DNA of 64,000 nucleotides from Siphonodentalium dalli (taxonomy: Eukaryota; Mollusca; Scaphopoda; Gadilida; Siphonodentaliidae): the NCBI GenBank assembly GCA_032622095.1, contig CP136062.1, forward strand, positions 54,727,849 through 54,791,848, in the 5' to 3' direction. The position numbers and the translations under genes were made by a program. Below are positions 30,416 through 40,697 of the stretch, piece by piece. Position 1 is the first letter of the stretch; each line of letters opens with the position of its first letter. The notes beneath the pieces were generated by a model, which saw nothing but the letters and a program-made list of their open reading frames with translations, did not search any database and was not told where the DNA came from.

Positions 30416-31515
30416 GTCAAATTTTGAAAGGCAACCTCGCGCTTCAGAAATGGATTTTAACATTCAAATAATATTAGCTGATTCTTTGGTGTATGTCTAT
30501 CTTGTCATGCCCTGCCTGAAATGTGTGCAGGCCCCACGGACCACTGGTATATAGGCGCTGGATATCGGAATCCTGCAGTAGTACTGTTACCATTATGTTG
30601 AGGTCCAAAAGATTTATTTTTTGTCAGATTTTTTCAGCTCATTTCTCGGCGGCTCTAGTTTTAATGAAAGTATGGTATTCATTGTAACCACTACCGTTGC
30701 TGCATTTCGATCAGTTATTCATGAGATAAGCTACAGTGTCAATGTTGATACTTTCATCTTAAAGAAATGTTCGGTGACAGCTGCGCGACAGTGTACATGT
30801 ACCAGTATAGGCGCCGTATATTGAAATCCTGCAACAGGAACATCGTTGATCGCGACTGAAATCGGAGACATTCTCATGCTTTAGATGCATACTTCAACCG
30901 TTTAATAAATAAAAAATTATATTATGCATAAAACGTGTATTATACATAAAACGCCAGGCTTCGCATTCTAGCGGGGCCTTTAGGCCCAGGCCCCGTAATC
31001 AGCCCTGTTAGGGCTTTGTTCTGGGCCTATTATTCAGCCCAGTGAGATTTTTAATCAACTCCAATTGTGTTAAAAAATTATGTATATGGTCTTTGCAAGC
31101 AAGCACAAACAAGCAAGCACCAGGTCTTAGTGACTAATTCCATAGACAGGGGGTATATAATTTCGCTATCAGCATACTATTTTTCGACTATGAAAATTTC
31201 AACATTTTTAGCTTATCTTGACTTGTCAAGCTAAGCTATTGCCATCAAGTGTGCGGAAGTCTGTCCGTCCACATTTCCTCCCGCACAGTCTACAGACCGC
31301 ATTTCTCATCCGATCATCACCAAATTTCATATGCAGCCATAAATGCAGGTTCACGTCAAGGTCTAGGCGAGGACGTCCCCTTTAGAGTTTCTTGAAAAAA
31401 GGATTAATTTAAAAAAAAAATTAAATTCTTTGCTTTTCAGCTCATTTCTCGAAAAAAAAAATCTTTTTTTTTTTTTTCAAATGTTTTTTTTTTATTTAAA
31501 AAAAAATTAGATATA
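30416..31515. other. Stretch without recognised gene
   Basis: Holds repeats of intron text ('gctgcatttcgatcagttat' at about 30700, also at about 28860), a 'gtctgtccgtccacattt' repeat-like patch near 31260, and long A/T homopolymer tracts at 31410-31507. No supported coding exon. Confidence 0.5.
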
Positions 31516-32374
31516 CATTAGCTTAGGCTTGCCACGATCATTCGATTAATCGACTAACCTTCGGCAGGTGTGGTAGTCGACTGTTATTTACTTTTGTCAA
31601 CTAATCGCCCAACAGGGGGGGGTGATGTGGGGTATGGTTGTGTATTTAAGCAGTGCTATGCGCAAATACCATGCCTAGAAGTAAAAGTTAACAGTGTTTG
31701 TAGCGCAATTTACCACCGACAGCCTGTAGCCTACTATCGCCACTTCTAATGCGGCTTCCTTTGATAACGCAGCCAACGTGTGGCGGTCATCTTCAAAGGG
31801 TTCGGTGTTACAGACTTGACATTGTTTATGTATTATGTTTAAATGTAAACCTATCTTCCGATGGATCTGTAGTTAGCGATCAACATATCCAAAATGGACT
31901 CATCTATATATATTTTTTTTCAAATTTCATACTGTAAAACGTTCACCATTATTGATAATAATTGACAAAGTCATAAAGTTCGCGGGACATGGATTGTTTA
32001 GTGTTACTAGACAGTTAATAACAAATTGATGTCATCACTTATTAGTGCTACATACATTACATTCTCCAACTTGGTAACATATATACCCCCCTCACCCCAT
32101 TACTGCACGATGCGTTGCATGCACTTTGAATAACAGAACTAAAATAATGTGTCAGGTGAAGCAATCGGTACACAATGGGATTTTCTGCAAAACATAACTA
32201 TAGTCCGTTTTCAATAAGTATGCGACAATTCCGCATGCTTTCATGTTTTGTCGCTGTGACCGCGATACATGTTCACAGGTAACATTGATTGACTGGACAG
32301 ATATTTAAAACAATTCTCGTCCGTGGGAATAGCGATGAGGAGGGCTATGGGAGGCCAAATTCACATTTAATAAT

Positions 32375-32525
32375 GAATTGCGCTTAAGCGCAATTGATTG
32401 CTCTTAAGCGCAAATAATTGCGCTTAAGCGCAAATACCACATATTGTGCTTAAGCGCAAATAGGGCATTTAAGCTTAAGCGCAATTAATTGCGCTTAAGC
32501 GCAATGAATTGCGCTTAAGCGTAAT
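32375..32525. repeat. Array of palindromic TTGCGCTTAAGCGCAA motifs
   Basis: About eight copies or part-copies spaced by 1-20 bp; a smaller cluster is at 33567-33640 near the other end of the host element. Each unit is its own reverse complement, so both orientations are equivalent. Confidence 0.92.
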
Positions 32526-32835
32526 TGTGACTACTATCTAACCTACCCATAAACTATTAGCATGACCTGGTGTATCACCTAGCAACACAAGATGAGCATT
32601 GGGCTAATTTTGACCTGTACTCAACAGTCAAACTGTGAGTATGTGTTCAACAAGGAGAATCCCCTAATTACATATCAGCATCCCTCTATCCAAAGAATTG
32701 ATGTCGCCTTCCCGGAACTCTAGTAATGTTTTGTATGATGTTTTTAATGTATTTTTGCACAGATTTTAGCCTTTACTATGGTAATATCCTATACATGCAT
32801 GCGGTGTCACTGCATGAGGGCTTTCTTACCTCATA

Positions 32836-33045
32836 CAGTAATGCTCTATTTAATTGACTTCTTAACCACAGCAGAATTATGGGTAACTTTTCAGGATTTA
32901 GTCGGAAATATGGCTTGTTGCCATTCATCGAAAAGCTCTCGAGAGCTTTCCGATGAATGGCAACAAGCCATATTTCCGACTAAATCCTGAAAAGTTATCC
33001 ATAATTCTGCTGTGGTTAAGGAGTCGATTAATTAGAGCATTACTG
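32836..33045. mobile_element. TA-inserting foldback MITE (ends CAGTAATGC), copy 2
   Basis: TA at 32834-32835 and 33046-33047. Almost perfect palindrome of about 100-bp arms meeting at agctctcgagagct. Third level of a nest: foldback in TIR element in hAT. Confidence 0.92.
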
Positions 33046-33919
33046 TATGGTTTACTTATTGACTTAAATCAGGGGGAAAAAACCCTATTTTCATATTATC
33101 AGCATCCCTGTCCAAAAAATGGTGTGTAATTACTGGAGCTTTGGTGTCTCAGTCCTGAAGCTCTAGTTTTTCTTATTAAATCAGCAGCTCTTGCACAAAT
33201 CTATAGTATTTCCATGATCATATAGTGTGAATGTGGTGTCACCGAGGGCTTGCTTCCCTCATATGGTGTGCCTGTATACTCGAAAATTTAAGAAAATCAA
33301 TGTCGCCCCGACTAATACAGAAAGTAATGCTATTGCAAGTAGCCCCAACTAATATATACCGAAGATAATATAATGCTATCACGAATCGCTCCAACTAAAA
33401 CAGAAGGTGATACTATTGCGAGTCAGCCATTTTGATAAAGAAGTTGTGCTAGCTCCCTACCCATCCAAACCAATGAAACCAAGAAGTGACATATCAATAG
33501 GAGTTAATGCTAAGTTATGGAGAAACCTATTTATTCACCAGGGGTGTTTTGTTACATATAACCATGAATTGCGCTTAAGCGCAATTAATTGCGCTTAAGC
33601 GCAATCAAACGCAATTGATTGCGCTTAAGCACAATTAATTATTAAATGTGAATTTGGCCTCCCATAGAGGGCGTTTACCTGCTGCGTAAATTTGAGTTTA
33701 GGTGGCCGATGACGGGTGGGTGCCTCAGAATGACAAGCCTGCTGATTGACAGTTTATAACTGTGTTCAGACTGAATGTATTGTAGTCATTGTAATTTCGA
33801 TTTGATCACGTCTTTACCTGCCCAGGTGCAATATAGGCCACATATAAACGATTAATCGACTAACCGTCGACTATAACAGTTGATTATGAAAACTCAGTCG
33901 TGGCAACCCTACATTAGTT

Positions 33920-34204
33920 CCATTGCATAGTACTATCATCAGAGCTGATGCTTGTTAAAATGAAAGTGAGATAAGCTACAGTGTCATTGACACTTTCATT
34001 TAATCCATGTATGGTATTCATTATGACCACTACAGTATGTAGACCATGCATGCATGTTGCTGTAAATATGGCAACGGAAGGAGATTATTTCTATAGTCCC
34101 AGATGGAGTTAAAAACATTTGGGAACAAAATTGTCTAGGGCTGAGTATGGCCAGATATGATGCCCAGATTGAGTTCACTCATTAATTCCCGTTACTCTTT
34201 TCAG
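33920..34204. other. Probable intron end before the exon at 34205
   Basis: Contains another version of the 'gagataagctacagtgtca' repeat (33968) also seen at 28882 and 30721. Ends with 'tcccgttactcttttcag', a good polypyrimidine tract and acceptor. Confidence 0.5.
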
Positions 34205-34758
34205 AAAATGGAATCCAACTATGGCAACTCTTAAATTTCACTGAAGCAGACATATTGGACTTGTTCAAAAACTTCTTGGACAGACATAAGATAAGAAAAT
34301 TTCTTTGCAAGGACACTAATACCGATACAGATGGCGAGTCTGATATTTTGAGTAGTCCAGTTACTCAAGTAAATGGTGACACTAGTTTTAATGATGAATT
34401 ACATGTATCCTCACTCGATGCTCAAGTGAATACATGTACCGATGTCAATAATGAATTTTCTGAAGAAGAATTACTGCAGATGAAACCTCTAAGAGGGAAA
34501 CCAACACTGGCACAGAAGCTCTTTACCAATGTTCTGAAGGATGCTGCAGTAAACGCCAAAATCTGGAAAAATGCCCCGAAGTTGTCTGCGTTACCAAGTT
34601 CAAGACGAGAACGTTTTTTTGAACAGGTATTTAATGTTCTTCCTCAGCTGAAAAAAAAGGGGCACCGTTCTCAAAAGACTTGGGAAACAACTGCAGAACA
34701 GGCGGAAGTACACACAAGACTGTACAAATGGGAAGCGAGGGACCAAAAAAAACATTGA
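34205..34758 (+). CDS. Unrecognised protein-coding exon (first frame)
   Basis: Begins after 'gttactcttttcag' in phase 1 and stays open for about 184 codons to TGA at 34756-34758. The start is ENGIQLWQLLNFTEADIL, then an acidic, Ser/Thr-rich linker and a basic block (LRGKPTLAQKLFTNVLKDAA, SRRERFFEQVFNVLPQLKKK). No signal peptide or membrane segment; it looks nuclear or cytoplasmic. The next ORF begins 4 nt later in the +1 frame, and an A8 run just before the stop is the likely break, so the two probably form one protein interrupted by a one-base change (real, or an assembly error). I do not recognise the family; a transposon-derived gene is possible. The upstream exon was not found. Confidence 0.55.
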
Positions 34759-34762
34759 AACA

Positions 34763-35389
34763 ATGCCCCAAAGTTCTGAAAGTTGTCTGCGTTACCAAGC
34801 AGGGGATGAAGTGGTTCTTTTAAATAGACAAAGGAATGTGAAAATTGGACTTGGTATATTCCTTCTATCCAGTTCGGATCTCTTTTCTGAAATTGTTGTT
34901 AAATCTGTTGTGACAAATGATATTGATATAAATGAAAATGACATGGAGTTACCTTCAGGATGTGGTAGTACCGGGACCGGTACAAGATTGCACAAAGACA
35001 TTGGTAGGATTTTATATTGGACAGAAAGGTTAGCTAAAAAAGATAAATTAATAAGACAAACAGAGAAGCAGTCTGACTCTGATAACAAGAAGAGGGCCAC
35101 TGGTAAAGAAAAGAAGAAAAAAACGCAGAAGCTTATAATTAATAAGACATCAGAGAAAGTAATTGATGAATTGGCATCAGTTCAATCAACCATTGCCAAA
35201 CAAAGTGATGTGATTTACAACAAAAAGTTGCCTAATTCAATGATAGAGAAGAAAATTAAGCAGAAAGCTTCAAATTCAGAGAGAACAACGCAGAAGCTTA
35301 ATATAAAGACATCAACCGTTGCCAAACAAAGTGATGTGATTGACAACAAAAAGTCCTCTATACTTTCATTTCCTCTAGAGCAGCTTTAA
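34763..35389 (+). CDS. Continuation ORF of the unrecognised gene (second frame)
   Basis: 208 codons. The N-terminal part (YQAGDEVVLLNRQRNVKIGL, a gap, then GTRLHKDIGRILYWTERLAK) looks like a folded domain reminiscent of C-terminal domains of some DNA-transposon proteins (G-D-x-V near the start, G-x-x-L-x-W-x-x-x-L at the end); this likeness is weak. The C-terminal half is Lys-rich and repetitive: KTQKL, STIAKQSDVIYNKK and STVAKQSDVIDNKK are internal repeats about 45 residues apart. It ends at TAA near 35389; AATAAA-like sequence follows at about 35480. Best read as the second part of the 34205 gene. Confidence 0.5.
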   Translation: MPQSSESCLRYQAGDEVVLLNRQRNVKIGLGIFLLSSSDLFSEIVVKSVVTNDIDINENDMELPSGCGSTGTGTRLHKDIGRILYWTERLAKKDKLIRQTEKQSDSDNKKRATGKEKKKKTQKLIINKTSEKVIDELASVQSTIAKQSDVIYNKKLPNSMIEKKIKQKASNSERTTQKLNIKTSTVAKQSDVIDNKKSSILSFPLEQL

Positions 35390-36520
35390 TGCGGTGTGAT
35401 AATTCCTGCTCTCCATATATTGAAGCTATGTAACTATATATCGTAGATGTACTGTACAACCTTCGTGACTGCTATTTGGAAAATAAAAATAATCTTCATC
35501 CCGCCCCATTTTTGAAAACAATCTGGATGAAAACATAGCTATTTTTTTATTGTGGCCTAAGCACCCTCCATTAATAATTAACAGCATCCTGTCTTATCAG
35601 ACATAACATCCAGCTTGCAGGTTATGAAACCTGGAACTGTTGATAACATGTGAGGGTAATGAACTGTACATATGTATAGCCCTTGAAATCACTATTGTAT
35701 GTGAGTGGAACCTTAATTTTATGGTCTTCATATTTTAATTGAATTTTATCTAAATTTTACTTGCTTACGATATTGTCCACTGATGCTATTTTGTGAATAC
35801 ATTTATATATGTTTATTGAAGGGACACAAAGACATACACATTTTGTGAATAATCTCAAACCAACTCACCATATTTGTAAAGTTTAGCCCTGCGACCACTC
35901 TTAGACATTTCTAAAATCTCATTTTTGAGGAATTAAGACATACAATTCTTCTATTTGGTCAGTAATGTTCTTTGTGGGTCACCGTTTGTCTCCACAAAGA
36001 TGTGTATTTAAAACTGACTCCACAAATTTCAAGATGTTTATTTTAAAAAATGTGATGTTTGGAAATTATCTTATGTTAAACACTTTTGGTACACTTTTTG
36101 ATGAAACTTTAAATAGCTAAGTGTGTTCTGAAAGTTATGTATGTTATGAACTGAGACCCGAAATATAAATACTTTTGAAGACCCAAGTTGTAAAACACTT
36201 TTTAGCTATAGTCGTCACTCATCATGCGTTAGTCTGTCAACAATTTCTTCAAATGACTTCTTCTCCAAAACCCCTTGGCCGATTTTGCTCAAAAACTTTG
36301 TGTCTATATACTTTTGATGATAGGGCATCCGTGTCGAAATAGGCTCGATTGGTTAATTAGGCGCTGGCAATTGGGTTCAAATACTGTTTGTGATCACAAA
36401 TTCATCATATATCACAGTTTATCTTATAGTCTATAATTTATTTATGTATGACTGGGTTAATCATGCTCAACAAATTAGCATCGCATGCAATGATAGAAAT
36501 ATGAAGCTTAAGGCACTACA
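35390..36520. other. Downstream flank, probable 3' UTR and intergenic
   Basis: 'ggaaaataaaaataatc' near 35478 contains a polyadenylation-type AATAAA about 90 bp after the stop. The rest is A/T-rich with no feature I can support. Confidence 0.45.
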
Positions 36521-36526
36521 CCATAT

Positions 36527-37187
36527 CAGGTGCACAGGCGACTACCATGAGTATATACCTTAATACAAGGTTTATATCTATCCGACCTATATTGAGCATA
36601 GATTCGCTTGCGATAAAAATTCATCAATATCCCCTGTGTATAATATAATGCCGCATACCAAGTTCTTTAGACCATATTCGCACCTTTAATTTGGTGTATC
36701 TCCCACATCGATACGTGGAAGATCGCCAAAGATATTTATGAATATGTGCACACTTTCAAAATCAGACAAACCCCTGAACAGATTCCCATCAAATATAGCA
36801 CAGTAGCACTGCAGAATTTACTCTGCTGAGGTCACACAGACAGGACCATCCATTGTGAATTATTGTGACAAGTGGAATTCTGCAGTAGTACTACTAGTAT
36901 GCTGTATTTGATGGGAATCTGTTCAAGGGTTTGTCTGGATTTGAAAGTGTGCACACATTCAGATATATCTTTGGTGATCGTACACGTATCGATGCAAGAG
37001 ATCTAGATACACCAAATTAAAGGTGTGAATATGGTCTAAAGAACTGGGGATGTGACATTATCTTATGTACAGAGGATATTGATGAAATTAGATTGCAAGT
37101 GAGTCTATGCTCAATATAGGTCCGATAGATACATGTATAAACCTTGTATTAAGGTATATACTTATGGTAGTGTTGTCGCACCAGGGG
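36527..37187. mobile_element. Giant foldback of about 660 bp
   Basis: The arms are about 290 bp each: 'tatataccttaatacaagg' near 36555 pairs with 'ccttgtattaaggtatata' near 37142; 'accaaattaaaggtg' pairs with its mirror near 36690; 'gattcccatcaaata' (36780) pairs with 'tatttgatgggaatc' (36907). Loop near 36810-36890. No ORF. No second copy in the window. Confidence 0.88.
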
Positions 37188-37199
37188 ACCTGTGGTCAG

Positions 37200-38160
37200 G
37201 TGAGCGTCCCAGCCGCCCTGTCAGCTCTAGTTTATTTACAGAATACACAATTATGCCTGGCCCAATGCTTCACCCACCAGCCCAGAAATGACATGCGACA
37301 TGACATTAGACCATGAACTGGGTCACAGTTTCCCCATAGTCAACCTGATGATTTAGCAGCCCCAGTGAACACAGTATTACTAGCTAGTCATCTACTCTCA
37401 TATAAAAAGAGGTCCGAGATCAATGAAAGACATACACAGCCCAATAATTTGGTGGACCAAATATTTGCATGAAAACCCTTTCATAACATATCAAAATTGA
37501 TAAACTGGAACAAAAACAATATTTTCCAAGTCTCAGCTCATAATATACAGAAATTTCAGAACTATCTTAAGCATTTATTGTTCACATACTATTTGAAGTT
37601 TCTTCATAAAGTGTACCACAAGCTCTTCACATAGGATTGGTTCCAAATGTCAAAATTTCAAGTCTATATGGTGTCAATGTTAATGACAAACCCGTAAAAT
37701 AACATTATTGACCATATGAAAAAAATGACTTTGTCGTCCCGATGACCGTCTGTGGTCAGATTTCAGGAATGATTTCTTTTCCTTTGCATGGTTCAAACAA
37801 CTACATTTTTTGGCACAATGTTCCTTAGACAATGCCCATTCTTTTGGTATATGGAATGACTGACGACTGAGTATATCCAGAGAAATACATATTTGGGTTT
37901 TTTTATGCAACTATGTATATACTCTGTCCTTACTATTCAATCAAAGCTTTTATTTGCCTTTCATGATAAATACGCAATTGCGCATAATCCATCTTGTATG
38001 TTTGAGTTGGCATGAAAATCCCAATTCATGTTCTGTTAGTTTTATCTTCTCAAATAATGAGCATGTTCGCTGTTTCGTTTGATTCCTTGTTAAAATAAAG
38101 TTTATTCACAGTTGTTACAATGTTCTACATTATATTACAATTAGATGCAAATGATAAAAA
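37200..38160. other. Stretch without recognised gene
   Basis: Small ORFs only (for example 37680-37910 minus). A short GC-richer patch at 37195-37320 might be a repeat tail. Nothing supportable. Confidence 0.5.
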
Positions 38161-38167
38161 CAGAATA

Positions 38168-38320
38168 CCTACGAGTTTTGGTTGAATACCCGAATTATCT
38201 CATGAGTGGGTGCAAGGAAGTACAGAATTTCCACGAGCGGCTGCAAGCCGCGAGTGGAAATTCTGTACTTCCTTGCACCCACGAATGAGATAATCCGGGT
38301 ATTCAACCAAAACCCGTAGG
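38168..38320. repeat. Near-perfect palindrome of 153 bp
   Basis: Left arm cctacgagttttggttgaat, right arm attcaaccaaaacccgtagg; the centre is agcggctgcaagccgcg. A worn relative lies at 26598-26695, sharing aattatctcatgagtg and atttccacgag. Likely a foldback MITE. Confidence 0.88.
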
Positions 38321-39027
38321 TTTTCTTTTTATTATATGCGCTATAAACCGCACCAAAACTGCTAATTTTTTCCTACAGTTCACTTCAAATTGTTAGAAAG
38401 CTTCGACATTTGCATTTTGTTTACATTCCATCAATTGATTTGCTCACCACCGAATGACAAATATCGAGCATAGCCGCCATAAGAAATAGTCCCCATTGTT
38501 TTATTCTGAAATGATGCGAGAAAATTAATGTATACATAATTTAGTGATAAGAATATATTAAAACAAATGAGTTAACATTATAACAATTAAATAACAGTTT
38601 ATGAACCGTGAAAATCAATAATTAAAACCATAGTCCGGCTGTTATTGATACGCTTTGAAACTTAATGTGATTCGCCGCTATAAACCGGAAGTAATCTCCA
38701 AAAAAGTAATACTATTGTGTTATCCATCGAGTCGGTCAGTGTTATCCATCGAGTCGGTCCAGGCGATGGATATAACGCTCTACGCCACGGCAATTTCCCA
38801 CTATTTAATGGGGAAGCATATAATAAACACATTTATCACATGAACATTGTCGGATACTGTGTGTGATCTAATCAGGAGTGTAGAATAGATGGTCGCAGGA
38901 AATAAACAAAATGGTATGTCTATATATTGCGTCCATATAAATCTCAGGGCGAATATTTTATGCAAAAACTTTGCAACCCTATGTGGAAATGGGTTTACGA
39001 ACACTCACCCAGCGTAATATGGGTATA
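38321..39027. other. Stretch without recognised gene
   Basis: A/T-rich; 'gttatccatcgagtcggtc' is tandemly repeated near 38720-38760. No exon recognised. Confidence 0.5.
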
Positions 39028-39384
39028 TACCCTGCTGGACAAAACAAGTGTCCACTTAACTGCGGTGCGGTTAGCATTGCCACCGCCGCCGAAATGCAAC
39101 TACACGCGGCTCCACCGGCTAACTACAGTTGGGCCGCGGTGTAATTGCCATTCAGCATGGTGTATTTGCCACGGTGTACTTTCATCAAACTGAAAAAAAG
39201 ACAATACAAACCAGAAATCTAACCACGGTGTACATGCCATTCGACCGTGAGGGTAGTTGCCTTTCGGCCGCAGTGAATTTGTCGTTTGGCCGCAGTGTTC
39301 AACTGCAGTTACAAACTCTGACACCGCAGCCGAACGGCAAATACAACACGGTGCCAATGGACACTTGTTTTGTCCAGCGGGGTA
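39028..39384. mobile_element. TIR element of about 357 bp (ends TACCCTGCTGGACAAAAC)
   Basis: TACCCTGCTGGACAAAACAA at the left is mirrored by TTGTTTTGTCCAGCGGGGTA at the right; 'agtgtcca' follows on both sides. The interior is GC-rich with repeated 'gccgc.gtg.aattgcc' words in both orientations. Possible TA target. No protein. Confidence 0.85.
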
Positions 39385-39749
39385 CATGTGGAATAGTATA
39401 TATTATATATAGGGAACTAGCGGTTGGTGCTGCCGTTTTTCACCACGTCATGAAAATTGATATCTTATTGCAGGAATTGATTTAATTTGATACCAAATTT
39501 ATTAAAATCAGTCTATCGGTGTTATAGACCCCGAACCAGAAATACCTGCGTGGATAATTTTCCTACCAAACATGGCGGCACAGGTAAGGATGTAGCACTC
39601 ACTGATAAATGGCAGACCGCATTTGTTACGGTACTGGGGTATGCGCAGTCGATGGCTTATAATTTTAGATCTAGTGTGCCTTTTTTCACGATGCATCATG
39701 CATGTGTCATGCTGAAGCTGACATACAGTATAAGGCCCGTGGTTTTTTA

Positions 39750-40065
39750 CATGTCCACGGAAGACCACGCGCGATTCTTCCGTGATTTTTCCGTGTTCAA
39801 AATCTGAACTCGCCAAGAACACGGTCTGGTTAAACGTGTTCAATCGTGTTCAGATTTTTAACACGCTCTGATCACGTTTGAACACGCTCTGATCACGTTT
39901 GAACACGGAACATCCACGCTATGACCACGGTACGATCAACGGGTGACCACGGCCAAATGATCACGTTTGAACACGGAACATCCACGCTATGACCACGGGT
40001 GAACACGGCCATAACACAGGTGACCGCGACATGAACACGGAGGAACATGGCTGAACACGGAAACA
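39750..40065. repeat. Degenerate CACGG-motif array
   Basis: Many copies of 8-11 bp words such as tgaacacgg, tgaccacgg and tgatcacgtt, some larger blocks repeated ('tttgaacacggaacatccac' three times between 39895 and 40570). A second patch is at 40545-40660. It introduces each of the first two units of the triplication that follows. Confidence 0.85.
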
Positions 40066-40102
40066 TCGCTGGCGGCCGGAGCTTGACACGCCGCTGTGGC
40101 GG

Positions 40103-40540
40103 AGCTCGCGGTGTCCGTTACGTAATTAATTATCACCTCCCTAGTTCAAAATATATTCTCGAAATTGCTGCTCAAAGTGGCAAATGAGCAGCACCATTTT
40201 ATTTATCGGAAATTTCATCGAAATTCAACCCGTCGATTGTGAAAATTGGCCCAGAAAAAGTAAAGATACCAATCTGCAATATACCGTGATTACTCATAAA
40301 AATAACTTATATATGGGAGGCGGAATTGTACCGATACACTTGCATTATTTCAAGCAGAGTGCTAACTCAATACTAAATAACTCGAATATTTTGACAGGAA
40401 CATATGACTATAAATATTTATTGAATTTTATAGATTTACATCGTCCTGATCGAAAATAACTTTATGGGACCTTTGATAAATGTTCAATTTAGTTTCAATT
40501 TAGAATGTTTCTGGTATCAATGTCCGTTTAGTTTTAAACA
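40103..40540 (+). repeat. Tandem triplication, unit 1 (truncated)
   Basis: Starts gagctcgcggtgtccgttac and ends in ccgtttagttttaaac. Contains an ORF of 91 codons (40184-40459) beginning at an ATG shared with the other units. The frame is broken in units 2 and 3, so I do not call a gene. Confidence 0.9.
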
Positions 40541-40697
40541 AACCTTGATCACGTTTGAACACGGAACATCCACGCTATGACCACGGGTGACCACGGCCAT
40601 AACACGGGTGACCACGGCCATAATACAGGTGACCGCGACATGAACATGGCTGAACACTGAGCCATCGCTGGCGGCCGGAGCTTGGCACGCCGCGGCG

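Larger units (their letters stand above)
32346..33666. mobile_element. TIR element nested in the hAT copy, with TTAAGC palindrome arrays
   Basis: Flanked by a 6-bp duplication GAGGGC (32340-32345 and 33667-33672). Ends TATGGGAGGCCAAATTCAC and GTGAATTTGGCCTCCCATA, about 33 bp each. Just inside both ends are arrays of the self-complementary motif TTGCGCTTAAGCGCAA. No transposase. It hosts the foldback at 32836-33045. Confidence 0.85.
31524..33911. mobile_element. hAT-like non-autonomous element with nested insertions
   Basis: Ends TAGGCTTGCCACGA and TCGTGGCAACCCTA, with subterminal 'gattaatcgactaacc' on both sides. The 8-bp target duplication is cattagct/cattagtt (31516-31523, 33912-33919; one mismatch). 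Eight-bp duplications and a TAGGG-like start are hAT hallmarks. No transposase ORF. More than half of its length is a later insertion (32346-33666). It sits about 290 bp upstream of the exon at 34205. Confidence 0.82.
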
